A stretch of DNA of 64,000 nt, from positions 36,625,229 to 36,689,228 of the forward strand of contig CM049314.1 in the NCBI GenBank assembly GCA_026874595.1. Reading direction: 5' to 3'. Each line of letters starts with the position of its first letter. Positions within the stretch are counted from its first letter, which is position 1. A program made the position numbers and the translations under genes. Below are positions 12,566 to 24,497 of this stretch, piece by piece. The DNA comes from Sipunculus nudus. Lineage: Eukaryota; Annelida; Sipuncula; Golfingiida; Sipunculidae. The notes beneath the pieces were generated by a model, which saw nothing but the letters and a program-made list of their open reading frames with translations, had not been told where the DNA came from and made no database searches.

Positions 12566-12695
12566 TTAGAATTCCACATGAAAGATGTTAATGTATGTAT
12601 GCATCCTGTGCTCCAATGAACAAATATTGTCTCTCATGTTTTTTTCATCTGGGTCCATGTTCCAGCAGAAATGGTCTTCTGGTTCACCAGAAATT
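12566..12695 (-). CDS. Probable terminal exon, unnamed minus-strand gene
   Basis: On the minus strand a T-rich tract ending in TTTCATTTCAG is an excellent acceptor. It is followed by one split-codon base and then 42 open codons to a TAA at 12566-12568. The peptide begins ISGEPEDHFCWNMDP and has a charged, Cys/His/Met-containing composition unlike translated repeats. I do not recognise it. Upstream exons would lie to the right, before the microprotein genes. A clear AATAAA was not found just downstream. This is exon-structure evidence only. Confidence 0.4.
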
Positions 12696-13627
12696 CTGAA
12701 ATGAAAAAAAAAAATAAAGTATGTTTTTGTATATCCAATCTGTGAAATTTATGAGCTTAACCAAATTAACTAACTTATTGTCTAATTACATTAATTTATG
12801 CATTGCCTGTAACAAGCTAACCCAACTACCCTCCATATGGTTAAGCCACTCTCCTCATTTGTGTGCTGACTAATACGGGTGTAAAAATGCATTCAATAAT
12901 CAATGCATTGAAATGCAACCCCTCAATTATATTGTAATTGATTCATAAGCTCCAAAATGATTTGTTTTCATTATTATTTTATCCATGCACCACCCCAAAA
13001 CCCTAAGTGAGCTGTCAACTTTGACAGAGCACATTGATTTGTCGAGACCATGTATGTGGTCAAGCTGTATTTTCAGCTCTCAGCAGTGAAGCCCTCAACA
13101 TGCATATAGGACTAAAATTGGGCCAGCTACAAATATGCTAAAACTTAACTCACAGTCATTGCAGTAAAAAATATAAAATTTAATTAAAAGTAAGTATTAA
13201 ATTGAATACTTAATGAATAGTTGATTTGAGAATTAAACCAATGGAAGAGAATCCATGAATTGAATCAATTCAAAGTCCCCTCATATTTGATCACAATTCA
13301 CCGGTCTAGTCACTAATGCTGTAGCCATTACTATTGAACTGACTGCATAATACATTATTACAAGATTATGTTAGACACTTGTCTTGTCAGGAATAATATC
13401 CTGACATCAATACATAGAAAAATATAATTTGATCAAATGTAGCCTGGACAGGGGTCCTACACTTTCAGCTGATATTTTTTATCAGGATATTTTTGTGACC
13501 TTCATGACCTTTTCCCAGACCTTTGATAAGAAATGTGTCACATATGAAAGAGGCAATTACAATCATGATAATTTGCACATGTAGAATTGTATTATAGAGA
13601 AAAAAGGTTAAATAAATGGCCATCCTC

Positions 13628-13712
13628 TGACAACGGTGGGGGTCGCACCTGCAACTCCCCTGATGTTACCAGTCACGAGCTACCGGGCTACCTGCACTTG
13701 GTCACAGGAAGG
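13628..13712 (-). mobile_element. tRNA-like SINE head
   Basis: Read on the minus strand, there is an A-box-like TAGCCCGGTAGCTCG and a B-box-like GGTGCGACCCC at tRNA spacing. The cloverleaf is incomplete, so this is a tRNA-derived SINE or a decayed tRNA rather than a functional tRNA gene. Confidence 0.45.
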
Positions 13713-14254
13713 GTCCCACAGAGTGATTATATTTGAAACACTTTATAATTCTTGTATCAAATGGCATGTGAACATATCAAAAGTTTACGAATATGGTCTT
13801 CATTCTGTCCAATTTATGTGCACATAACCAGTTTACATGTACATAATAAGCAACCAAAGTTGCGAGAACAAACATTTGCAACCACTGTCATGGATAGCTT
13901 TGATATTCTCACATGATATAGGTCGGTAGCAGCCTAAAGCTTGGCCACTATGACCACTGTACAGGAGTAACCCAACAGTTTCAGGGCAATATATTGGCTT
14001 GTTCTAATTTATTTAAAAGAGAAGACACTATTATTCATGTAAATTCAACATGCTTTAATAATTAAAGGTGATTAGGCCTCTGTAAGACTATTTTATAATA
14101 GCCATGTATCGTTGCCAGAAAATGGATACTAGCCATCTTGCAATCTTGCGGGGTGTTGAGCTTGTCTTTCTAAGCTTGTGATCTAGCACTCTAAATGTAA
14201 TACAGGGAATGGAATAATATTTAGGTAATTCTGATTCACCATACTTTTCAGGGG

Positions 14255-14475
14255 AGTGAGTATAGAATCTGGCCTACATGGAGGAGGTTATTGGTGTATA
14301 CAGATGGACGTAATGATGTTCAGGATTCATTATAATGGAGAAGTACGACTGTGACACATGTCGATGTCATATCATCAGGCATGTCATGGCTTATATTAAT
14401 TACTACAAATATGAGACGGTCCAGTAAGTTTAGACCGATCTTGGAAATGTAGGCCGGATTCTATACTCAGGCCTT
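14255..14475. mobile_element. Small inverted-repeat element (~220 bp)
   Basis: GAGTATAGAATCTGGCCTACAT at 14258-14279 pairs with ATGTAGGCCGGATTCTATACTC at 14448-14469. That is a ~22-bp inverted repeat with one mismatch, enclosing ~168 bp without coding potential. It has the form of a foldback MITE or a large hairpin. Only one copy was found in the window. Confidence 0.6.
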
Positions 14476-15343
14476 GTATTGTAAAGAAACAAAATTTTAT
14501 GTGACACTTTTGCCATGTTTCAAGTGTATACCATTTTCCTAGACAGAGTGTTCGTCTCTATAATACAGAGACGGAAAGCACTGCATGCATTCTTGTGGTG
14601 CCCTGTCTGATAATACTAAATGTCCCTCCTTTGGCCAAATTACCAATCATAATCTAGCTAACATACCCTTAACTACGACTCCTTACTTGTTTTCTTGCTC
14701 AAATAAGAAAATGAAACATATAATCCAGGATCAAAGTTAAGAAGTGATGCTCGCAGGTTTCTAACCAAACATGACATGTTGCTTTAGGGTCAAGGACACA
14801 GGGAGAAGCCAGTTTTCAAATTCCTTTCTCTGATTGGCTGTTTGGTTTCAGTCTCATTCATCATGGGAATCCAACTTAATTCCATGCATAACATTTACTG
14901 CCTGGTCCCTAAAATAGTGCCATCTAGTGAATAAAACAGAAAGTGCAAGCAAAACAATGGTTCCAACTCATCATTCCAAGCGGGGCTGGTAGCCACCTGC
15001 AAATTTTCTCGTTTTTACTTATTGGAAATGGTTCACACACCAAGAAAAGACCCACGTTTGTTTATTTTAAGCTTATTATCTAATTTATCTTAATATCTGT
15101 GTCCTCACTCGCCCACCAATATTTTCAATAGAGTGCTCGTAAGCCTCGCTGGGAGGCTTACTAAGTAGGCTACCATTTTCCCTTCATGTACCATATAGGG
15201 AGAGTTTCAAGCTCGTGAGGTATAGTTAAGTTCTGCCAAAATTTAATTTTATTAACCGGAGTCCTGCAGTGGGTACCCCTACCTGTTGTCAAAAGCAGAG
15301 CCAGAAGTTGTCAGTAAAACGAGGTTCGGGCGATAATAGGGGA
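14476..15343. other. Spacer downstream of the first microprotein gene
   Basis: No exon was recognised. On the minus strand an AATAAA lies at 15253-15248, about 90 bases after the stop of the gene at 15344-15517, and could be its polyadenylation signal. Confidence 0.5.
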
Positions 15344-15517
15344 TCATGTGCTGGCTTGGTGGATTTGTTTCTGAGCCTTTATCGTTTTCTCTGCGAAAAA
15401 GTCTCTTTTAGCTTTTAGGTACTTGAGTCTAAGTTCCTTTAATTTCCAGCCGACTAACACGCCCAGTAAGAAGGAGAGGGTGGCCGTTCCTACCAACGCT
15501 TTCTGGTGACCGTCCAT
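15344..15517 (-). CDS. MTLN: Mitoregulin-like mitochondrial membrane microprotein, 57 aa
   Basis: The ORF encodes 57 residues. Residues 1-6 are polar. Residues 7-24 form one hydrophobic helix ending in GVLVGWK. The rest is basic and amphipathic, beginning LRLKYLKAKR, with an AQKQI segment near the end. Against human mitoregulin (56 aa, recalled), it aligns without gaps at an offset of one: the GVLxGW core, the LR, the YL pair, a Lys near 44, the QK pair and the near-terminal Ala coincide. Mitoregulin sits in mitochondrial membranes and affects lipid oxidation, respiratory complexes and cardiolipin/Ca2+ handling (established for vertebrates). The ATG is preceded by a splice acceptor (CATTTGTAG, then GAC before ATG), so a non-coding 5' exon is expected. 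AATAAA occurs ~90 bases after the stop. Confidence 0.75.
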   Translation of the reverse strand: MDGHQKALVGTATLSFLLGVLVGWKLKELRLKYLKAKRDFFAEKTIKAQKQIHQAST

Positions 15518-15837
15518 GTCCTACAAATGCGGAAAAACATCACGCCCGTTGATAAAATTTTATACCAGAACTCGGTCGTCTGTTAAACTGGGTGCACGTG
15601 CACTTTTACGTACCGGGTTTTCTTGCACCAAAAGCTTGGCAAAATTGTCCACCCAAAATTTCTGTCATAATATTATCTAGTAGGCCTATTTTTATGTTAC
15701 CCCACAAATCAACACTCGTTTCAGCTAAGACTGGATGAGGTAAATTTAGTTAAAAGACAACGGTGCAGTGCTTTCTCGTACAGTAATTTCACATCCAGGT
15801 TTATCACTAGCGGATGATGTAGTGCAATCCACAAGCT

Positions 15838-15890
15838 GGGGGGGGGGGGGGGGGGGGGGGGGGGCTCTCCCTGTTAATCTACAAATGAAA

Positions 15891-15931
<41 letters not shown>
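15838..15931. repeat. 27-G run plus (TA)n
   Basis: An uninterrupted G run spans 15838-15864 and a (TA)n tract spans about 15893-15931. They lie ~320 bases upstream of the microprotein start. ORFs reading through them (poly-Gly/poly-Pro, Ile-Tyr repeats) are artefacts. Confidence 0.95.
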
Positions 15932-15934
<3 letters not shown>

Positions 15935-16498
15935 AATATTGTATAGCTTAAATCATTTTCTTTTATTTTCTCTTAATAATAATAATGAGCATCCGAAACT
16001 GAGATGATTCAAGAAGGGTTTGGCCATCAAACTAATATTTAAGAATCACACACTCCTGATCTTGACAACTGACGTCCGAACTATTCAATCAATTTAAAGT
16101 TTCATTATATTTTCCTCAATCATTTTTCAATGTATCTCATTTTTTTATGAAATGTTTCGTGTCAATCGCAACATTTAATTGGCATAAACTTCAGCCAATG
16201 TTTTAACATGTTTAAAATGAATGCAAATTATGAATAATGGACTGCTTATTGTCACATAATGAAATGATATATATTTTATAATATATGCCGGAGAGAAGAA
16301 AATAATGATATATTCTGAGAAAGGGATATTGTCTTAGGTGTCATGGGGGGGGGGGGGGGTAGAATTGGCGTGTTAGAACACAGTCGCTTGAATTGCTATT
16401 AGTGTAGATTTCGGTTAAATTTGTTACTTCTCTGGGTCATTTCCTTATATTATTACTTCTCTGACATTTTCCTAGCGTTTTTAACACTATATGGGCCA

Positions 16499-18092
16499 TC
16501 TCTTTTTTATGCCCCCGCCACATAGTGGCCGGGGTATATAGTTTTAACCATGTCCGTCCTTCCGTCCTTCCGTCATTCCGAAATCAAACAGTTGTACGGA
16601 CTTTTTTTCGCAATGCCTGCAGATATTGGCCTGATTTTTGGTGTGTGGGCAGATAATGACCAGTTACAGATCGAGTTCGCGTTTCGTCCCAGTTGACCTA
16701 TACTTTTGACCGTTTTACGGCTCCTAAACTTAGAAAATTTCATGAAAAATAGAAATTTTCATGACAAATACATATGTACGGACTTTTTTTCGCAATGCCT
16801 GCAGATATTGGCCTGATTTGTTGTGTGGGCAGATAATGACCAGTTACAGATCGAGTTCGCGTTTCGTCCAGGTTGACCTACTTTTGACCGTTTTATGGCT
16901 CCTAAACTTAGAAAATTTCATGAAAAATAGAAATTTTCATGACAAATACACATGTAAGGACCTTTTTTTCGAAATGCCTGCAGATATTGGCCTGATTTTT
17001 GGTGTGTGGGCAGATAATGACCAGTTACAGATCGAGTTCGCGTTTCGTCCCAGTTGACCTATACTTTTGACCGTTTTACGGCTCCTTAACTTAGAAAATT
17101 TCATGAAAAATAAAAATTTTCATGACAAATACACATGTACGGACTTTTTTTTCGCAATGCCTGCAGATATTGGCCTGATTTTTGGTATGTGGGCAGATAT
17201 AGACCAGTTACAGATCGAGTTCGCGTTTCCTCCCGGTTGACCTACTTTTGTTTTTTTTACGGCTCCTAAACATAGAAAATTTCAAGAAAAATATAAATTT
17301 TCATGACAAATGTACATGTACAGTCGTTCTAGCCCTCAGCTCATAGGCTGATAGGCTATTGTCGTCACCCAAGCTGTCCATCTGTCTGTCCATCTGTCTG
17401 TCCGTCCGGAGTCTGTCCATCCTGCGTCTGTTAACTTTTACCTTGTGAGCGGGATATATATATATCTAAAAGGATTCACCGTTGCAATTTTATTACATCA
17501 GTGAATATGTATATCGATAAAATCTGGGTCAAGTTCGAAGATGGGTGACCTTGACCCATTTTTCTACATTTTACAGCTGATTTTACAAAAACACTCAAAA
17601 GCTTATATCTTAGGAACCATATGGTGGATTGTTATGAAACATGGTACATACCTCTCCAATTTAAATTTATAACTGATTATCAGCTTTTGCTAATATCCTA
17701 GTTTCGCAATGCAGTGCTTACAGATCCTGGCCTAATGTTTTTTTTTTTCTGTGGGCGCATAATGACCACTTACAGATCAAATTCGCGTTTCGTCCCAGTT
17801 GACCTATTTTTGACCATATGACAGATCCTGAACATAGAAAATTTCATGAAAGACAGAAATTTTTATGAAAAATGCACATGTATAGACTTTTTTTCACAAT
17901 GCCTGCAGATACTGGCCTGATTTTAGGTGTGTTGCTTGATAATGACCCGTTACAGATCGTGTTTGCATTTTGCCCTGGTTGACCTACTTTTGACCATATG
18001 ACACCTCCTGAACTTAAAAAATTTTACAAAATTTAACAAATGTTTCTAATGTGCCCCAGGTGGGGGCATTCGTGTCGTTCCGACACATCTAG
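16499..18092 (+). mobile_element. Pearl/Helitron-like non-autonomous element with tandem core
   Basis: The left end is A then TC followed by CTTTTTTATGCCCCCGCC. The right end is a hairpin GTGTCG-TTC-CGACAC (18072-18086), two bases, CTAG, then T. That matches the Helitron rule: 5' TC, 3' hairpin followed by CTRR, insertion between A and T. The core holds ~180-bp tandem units beginning near 16594, 16776, 16954 and 17137. Two diverged units (about 17700-17880 and 17880-18060) follow after an interruption. Bivalve pearl elements are known to have tandem cores. No Rep/helicase is encoded. The right hairpin stem is short (6 bp), so the class is probable, not proven. Confidence 0.6.
17318..17699 (+). 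mobile_element. Second repeat nested in the tandem core
   Basis: The fourth ~180-bp unit is broken at about 17318 by sequence starting CCCTCAGCTCATAGGCTG with GTCTGTCCATCTGTCTGTCCGTCC runs and a short (TA)n. This is another bivalve-type repeat head. The tandem core resumes at about 17700. Confidence 0.55.
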
Positions 18093-18635
18093 TTTTATTA
18101 TTTAATATTCTCAAATATAAAGTAAATACAGTAATAGCAATTCAAGCGCCTGTGGTTAGAATTTGAGCGATTGTCTTAATTTTGGCGGGACGGGGGGGAG
18201 GGGGGGGGGGGGGGGGTTCTGTCCATAATCCTTTTGATTGTTGTTATAACATTCTCTCAAAAAACAAGGCCTTTGAACTATACACCCCTTTTACTGGGGT
18301 ACACATCAATACCAACAGAAGCCTGCTTTGTGTATGACCGTTCGAAGTGCATGTATACTGTTGTTGCAGTACCGTTATTAACAATCTCATCTTCTCTTAT
18401 GACTGTTTAACGTAAACGTCCAAGTAGAACATATTATATCATTATTTAAAATGAAATTATTTCAGGTGAGAAAATGTATTGGGACACTGCATGAAACGTT
18501 TGGTTTGTGATAGACCTCTAACCGATCATGCAAATACATGTGCGTGTAAATATATGTCTATGTCACAGACCTATATTTGTTAGCAAACCTCGGGTCTATA
18601 CAATGGACACATTAGTAAGTCTATGCAAAATGGGC

Positions 18636-18638
<3 letters not shown>

Positions 18639-18688
<50 letters not shown>
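18639..18688. repeat. (TA)n microsatellite
   Basis: Uninterrupted TA dinucleotides over ~50 bases. It makes false Ile-Tyr ORFs on both strands. Confidence 0.95.
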
Positions 18689-18691
<3 letters not shown>

Positions 18692-18799
18692 TCGTGTGGT
18701 CTATTATATAAATACGGAATAAAGGCCACATAAAATGATCGAGCAGTAACTTTGAGAACAATTTCCTCCCAAGAAGATTTGGAGATCGTTATCATTAAG

Positions 18800-19310
18800 A
18801 CACAGTAATCTCTCCTTATGTAACGTGACTGAAACTTGTTTCTCAGAATTTGCTGTGTAATCTCCTCAACGTCGGGCCCACTTGTTGAAATGCTGAGTAT
18901 ACATGCAATACATATAAGGCATCCTTTATAATTTAAGCCTACGTAATGTGTGCACACAGATTTGTAGGCTGATTTTCGTTCCGTTCCTGCTATATCCTAT
19001 CACATCCTGTACTGATTTTTCTTATTCTGTAATGTGTAATCACCTCATCAAATAATATATGAGATCCAAGCCTCCGCAATGTGGGGGTTCCTTTTGAAAT
19101 GCTGAGTATACATGCAATACATATATAGGCCATCCTTTATAGTTTAGGCCTACGTGATGTGTACACACAGATTTGTAGGCTGATTTTCGTTCCGTTCCTG
19201 TTATATCCTATCACATCCTGTACTGAATTTTCTTATTCTGTAATCTCTAATCACATCATCTAATAATATATGAGATCCAAGCCTCCGCAATGTGGGGTTC
19301 CTGTTGGGGA
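18800..19310. repeat. Tandem ~205-bp duplication in microprotein spacer
   Basis: Sequence from about 18886 to 19090 is repeated almost exactly from about 19098 to 19300, including ATGCTGAGTATACATGCAATACATAT, AGGCTGATTTTCGTTCCGTT and GATCCAAGCCTCCGCAATGTG blocks (split here for length). Diverged copies occur at 19930-20090, 28990-29160 and 30180-30440. These are downstream flanks of the microprotein genes, or remnants of them. Confidence 0.8.
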
Positions 19311-19569
19311 TGCTCCTCAACAAATGTTTGCTTTCACTTATTCGGCACATTCGGGCATAAGTGACTGAGTATTTGTGAATGTGCTGGATCCACGCCGAAA
19401 TCTAATCGATTCTTTATTGACCATTCTCGAAATGGCCGGGAAAAACTCATCAGATTCCATCATAATTGCGTTAGTTATGTTGTGAAAAAAAACACACACA
19501 CAAACACGCACACAACGTGGATGAACCAATACACTCCCTCCCACCCTACCTGAGGCAAAATAGGCTAAT

Positions 19570-19716
19570 ATATAATACTTTCCAGGTCGAGTCTTAAATG
19601 TACCAACAACTTTGCTTCTTCAGAATTTCAAAAGCTGACATTCCATAACATTCACTCCACCTGAACATACACTCCAGAAGGTGTAGAATAAGGCTGACGC
19701 CCTGTACAGGTAGAGA

Positions 19717-19769
<53 letters not shown>

Positions 19770-19770
19770 T
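19570..19770. pseudogene. Downstream flank of a lost microprotein copy, with (TA)n
   Basis: 19575-19715 parallels the sequence just left of the gene at 20237 (TTTCCAGGTCGAGTC / TTTCAGGTCTAGTCG, AGAATAAGGCTGACGCC / AGAATCAGGTTGATTCC, ACAGGT). Where the coding part should start, a (TA)n tract (19722-19766) stands instead. No coding remnant is visible. I infer a decayed duplicate. Confidence 0.45.
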
Positions 19771-20236
19771 GTACTATCGTTTTACCTACAGGCTCAACCA
19801 GTGGATTTGCAAATTATGAGAAAAGTCACACATGTACAATGGTCGAATATTTCCTTCTGGGAATAAAGCTTTTTCCAAGAATACATGTCTAATTCTTATA
19901 TAACGTAAAGTGACTTAAACTTGTTTCCTAGAATTTGCGGTGTGATCTCTTAAACGTCGGGCCCCTTTGGTAAAATGCTGAGTAAACATGCAATACATAT
20001 AGGCCATAGTTAATATTTTACGTGATGTATGTACCTGTTATACCCTAACACATACGGTAGAGTATTATTCTATCATCTAAAATAACCTCTGATCATATAA
20101 GAAAATAATTATGTTTTTCAGGTCTAGTCGTGAAAGTTCGATAACAGGGCTATTCAAAATTTAAAAGTTGACATTTTCTAACATTCTTACCGGCTGTAGA
20201 ATCAGGTTGATTCCTTACAGGTTGAAATCCTTAAAA

Positions 20237-20425
20237 TTACGATGCAGATTCCAAAAGTTCTCTTTGTAGGTCTCTTTCTGACTCTTCAAGCTGTTTGCGT
20301 TGAAGTTGTATCTGTTCAAGTTTTAATTTTATCTTACCAGACTTACATTTCCAGCCCAAGAAATAACAAAATGACAAAGCTGCCAAAGCTACCAAAATAA
20401 TAAAAAGGACCCATGCAATCTCCAT
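20237..20425 (-). CDS. Mitoregulin-like membrane microprotein paralogue, 62 aa
   Basis: The product has a short MEIAW start, a strongly hydrophobic helix at residues ~5-23, then LGWKCKSGK and a long Lys/Glu/Gln-rich amphipathic tail likely to form a coiled coil. Length, topology and the Gly-Trp-Lys junction match the other copies. The helix and tail sequences have diverged, and this copy forms a subgroup with the broken copy at 30.6 kb. Unlike the other copies, no AG sits right before the ATG. The role is inferred from the family only; mitochondrial targeting is unproven. A small unrelated single-pass protein is the alternative. Confidence 0.6.
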   Translation of the reverse strand: MEIAWVLFIILVALAALSFCYFLGWKCKSGKIKLKLEQIQLQRKQLEESERDLQRELLESAS

Positions 20426-20649
20426 GTTGAAATGTGATCATGGAAGATATGAACAAGCCAGTATACCGCATTGGTAATGGTATTGTCATTGACCCTTGAA
20501 CTAATCAATAATACTCGTTAAAGATTTTAGTCACATGCTTTCTACAAGTAAAGGGGGTCTATGAGGTAATTAACGGAGATCAGATTTGTAGCTTACAGAG
20601 AAACATTTGCGCAATATATAGTACTTCAGCCAGACCCCAAAATTTGGAT

Positions 20650-20760
20650 CATCGGTACCATTTTGGTGACAAATTGTCACCATATGTGCTTGAAAGGTAA
20701 ACATGTGTAGGTAATAAAAATGCCTGATAGCAGTATGAAAGTGGTAGCTTTCAGTGAAAA
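20650..20760 (+). repeat. Inverted repeat arm 1 (partner 24385-24497)
   Basis: The block containing GCCTGATAGCAGTATGAAAG and GGTAGCTTTC is the reverse complement of 24388-24440, with further pairing to about 24497 (GGTACC...GGTGACAA). The arms are ~110 bp and flank 3.6 kb. No gene lies within. Confidence 0.75.
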
Positions 20761-21127
20761 AAATGGATGTTTTATGTCGTATACCGTATATATTTTTTTC
20801 ATTTAAAGTACACCGACTTCAGAGTGGTTATAAGGCCCATACTACTTAAAATGCATCACGTATCCAGTCTAATTTGGTCTCATATTACAGGTTAAACCAG
20901 ACGCTTCAGTATGACATGCCATTTATGACCCCTGGGTGTATACTGCTAAAAAAATATATATTTTTTTAGTTACAACCATCCGTAAGAAAAACAACAAAGG
21001 AGTGGTTATGTATTATACAGCTTTATATGCCAGACTTATATCCAGCAAAATAATCTTTTCAATGATGTATCATTTATGATCAATATTTGTATGAACCCAG
21101 AGAAAACCTTTCTTTTACCCTCACACT

Positions 21128-21350
21128 GGCAGATCCATGATTTAAGAAAGGAGGGGTCCATACCAGGACAAATGGCAAACCTAATAGAAACGTTCCTAGG
21201 TCAAGAATAAAGTGTGCGTGTGTGTGTGTGTGTGGGGGGGGGGGGGGGTTCCAGGACACAAAACTTAGTCTGAAACCCTTAAAAAACTTATGGCGACTGG
21301 AAAAGGGGGTCCGGACCTCCTGGAACCCCCCCCCCCCCCCCCCTCCACGC
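21128..21350 (-). repeat. Family R1 repeats with (GT)n, G and C runs
   Basis: Reverse-oriented copies of the short dispersed repeat (GGCAGATCCATGATTTAAG...; CTTAGTCTGAAACCCTTAAAA) are joined by (GT)n and a G run (21215-21249) and a C run (21327-21344). ORFs here are poly-Gly/Pro artefacts. Confidence 0.7.
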
Positions 21351-21449
21351 ATCTGCCTCACACTTAAGAAGATTACTCCATATATAGAATGCGTCAACAG
21401 ATATAGCGTTACGTTGGTAACAAAATTCAGTTGGAACTTCTGCAACTGT

Positions 21450-24384
21450 TAGCTCCAAGTTTTGTGGTATTATTGATCATGGGACGAGTTGTTTGTAAGC
21501 TATAGGTTGTATATAGTCATATGATGACTAAATAAGTATGAGGTTAGCCGAATTATTATAAGATTTGTCTTTACTTTATTTTAATTTTGCTGATCTCAAG
21601 TGTTTTTATTCATAATGTTATGACCAGTACCCAGAATATTGATCCCATGACTGGTATGTCAGTGTAAGTTGCAAGTTTCGCGACTTATGCTGAATTGAGT
21701 CAAAATGATCTTTTCCAGTTCTTCCTACTCAGGTCAGGTAATGAAAAAGATATCTTTTATGTATGGGATAGCGTTACCTTAGCGTAGGTAAATTTATATT
21801 CGCTCATTGTTGTATTTGATATTTGATTTTACCTACAATTTGTAATGTGCTTTGCCAAACTTTGATCATGTGACTTTACGAGTATATTAACCATTTATGT
21901 TTACCTTTCTTCTGCGAGCAAAACCAGTACATTTTTAGATTTTTTTTTTCTGAATGGCAAGAAAATTTACGATGGACTAGAGCTGAAGTGGTATTTCTTA
22001 GTTTCCCTCTCTATTGTTCCATCATTTTTCTCGATTATGAAAAATGGAAAAAGATAATGTAAAAGTATTAAGTTTCTCTTTATGAATGGCAGACTGCAAT
22101 TATATCAGTGTGATATATAAAGGCACAACTAGTAATCTCTAGACCTTGGATGTTCAGATTTTTTGTATATATGATCTCTTAAAATCTCCCTAGTAGATAA
22201 GAATTAGATCACTGACCAATATAGATTCAGCTGAACATTATGACCAGTGGGGCACTTAGTAAAGTTTAACATTTAAAATCAACAAAAGAGGTAACAGATT
22301 ATAATGTATGTAAGATATAGAATTTGTTTAGATATGTAAAGTTTCACTGTTCAGCGTGAATTGATTATTTCACAACTAGGCCCTTGTGTATTTTGAACTT
22401 TCATATACCGAAATAAAACGATCTAAATAATATTCAATGTTAGGTTTAAAGGGAAAATAAGAAATATCAGTTTAAAAGTTCCTAATCATATAAATATGCA
22501 ATTGCTTTCTGACAGACAAATATTAAATTTTACATTGAGTGTAATATGAAAAGCATTTCCTTTTTTTTTTATTTTGGATTATCATTAGGGTTTGATAACT
22601 CTATTATATCTTATAGTTATTTCCAGCCTGGCTACTTTAATAAATGAAGTCATAGGAAAAGAAGCACTTCCAAGGAATTAAAAAAAAACACCAGAAGAAT
22701 GACAAATCATTTATTTCCATATTTTTTATCATGTGTGTTTCTAGTTTTTTTTAATTGATAAAAAAAATTAAAACAAAACATTGAGAATATTTATCTCAAT
22801 TTTGTGATCTAACATTTACAATTATATCCTAGTAAGGGACAGATAAGGTACAAAATTAAGAGCAAAACCCTAAACCCCATTGATATTATAATTGTTCAGC
22901 CAGTACAACAGTCAATGATTATCATGATCTCCCTTAAACCTGGGGAATGACAGGGCCACAAGTTGCTTTTACCGATTAGTGAAAAATTGCATTTTTAAGA
23001 TTAAAACAAAAGGATATTAATGGCACTCAATTGTGCAAGTACATAGCCCAAGGCGAACCATGGATGTCTTCCTATCCTTTAATGTGAGTTAACACTGGAC
23101 TGCTAGGGTTTTGTTTGAGACATAATTACTCAACTGAGTCAAGGCAGGTTAGAATAAAATTAGATTCGATCAACAACTTATTTTATTAATTAGGGCTTAT
23201 CATTAGCATTTACTTGACCTTGCATTAACATAAAACAGGAACAGGATGAGTCATTGCACTTACTGGCAATATAGCAAACTGGTATACATTCGTGTTAAAA
23301 CTCTTTTGCCCGAATGTTCAAATAAACATTTAGTTTTCGTTACAGAAAGTGGTATTTATTTATTAATCTGTCTCCTGTAAGAAATGTTTACAGTATTAAC
23401 AGAGGGAAGTCAGATTGAAAAAAAAACTTGCAGCTTTATTTCACAGTTAGTACTGACACAAAGACAAACTGCAGTATCTATCATTTATTTATGGTGCAAT
23501 CCAAGCAAAAAGTTGTAGGTACATTAATTTACTGCTCTTGTCTTGATTTTAAATGTTAAGTTTGTAGGAAATATTTGCATTGAAATATATATAGCCCTCT
23601 CTCAGCAAAAGGCTCTTTTATATTTCGTGTAAGAAAGCGAATTTGGCCAGAAGTGCAGGTAGGGCGGCCTAGTTTGTACGATATCACAAGTGACTAAGGC
23701 ACCAATATAGCAAAAGCTTACAAATAAAAATACACTTGTCAAAAGGACTTGTTGCCCTTTTCTTTTTTTTCAGACGGAGACATGCAAAATATATATTTTA
23801 AGCAACTATCCGAGTACCCTTGCCTCCATACATTTAATGGGTGACATTTGGCTTGCGACATCTGAGTTTTAGTCTACATATCGGCCCCCGATAGCAGCTG
23901 AGTTGAATAATTGGGGAGGATTAACCAACCAGGGTTCGATAAATGCGCGAGTATGCAACACAAAAGTATTCAAAAAGGCAATCAGGAATTAATTGTTTGT
24001 GGAAATGGGACATGTATATTATAGCTTAAGAGCGGAATAACGCCTTTCTGTGACCACGCCCAAAACCACAAATCTTAGTTGGCTGCCAGATATGTTGTTT
24101 TCCCCCTAAAAGGCTTCGGACATCATTAATCACTTGATAAAAACCAAACTGGTCACGGGTGGTCTAATCAGAAATACACCTAGTATTTTTTTTTATAAAT
24201 TAGTTAAGATTATTCAAATTGATTTGATACAGGGTTAGGAAAAGTATTCATATCTTTGGAATTCGAAAAGCTATATACATAAATTACACACCAGATGAAA
24301 GCTATAAAAGTCTACTATCATCTTACATTAAACTTGTTACATTAAACTATTTTGGTGCAAGTACATTTCAAAACAGGCTGATAT
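21450..24384. other. Intergenic, nothing recognised
   Basis: About 3 kb of AT-rich sequence inside the inverted repeat arms. No exon with convincing splice signals plus coding bias was seen, and no repeat family shared with the rest of the window. Confidence 0.5.
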
Positions 24385-24497
24385 TTTACAGAAAGCTACC
24401 ACTTTCATACTGCTATCAGGCATTTTATTATTTACACACATTCACCTCTCAAAAAAACATTGATAGCAATTGTCACCTGTTTGGTACCGGTTAACCC
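24385..24497 (-). repeat. Inverted repeat arm 2 (partner 20650-20760)
   Basis: Reverse complement of 20650-20760 with moderate divergence. See that entry. Confidence 0.75.

Noticed and set aside
15746-16007. ORFs with poly-Gly/Pro and Ile-Tyr repeats on both strands (also at 18580, 25994, 32667, 61552)
   Set aside because: Generated by G/C runs and (TA)n microsatellites.
16761-17057. 98-aa + strand ORF
   Set aside because: It spans the ~180-bp tandem units of the Helitron-like element, and its two halves repeat each other.
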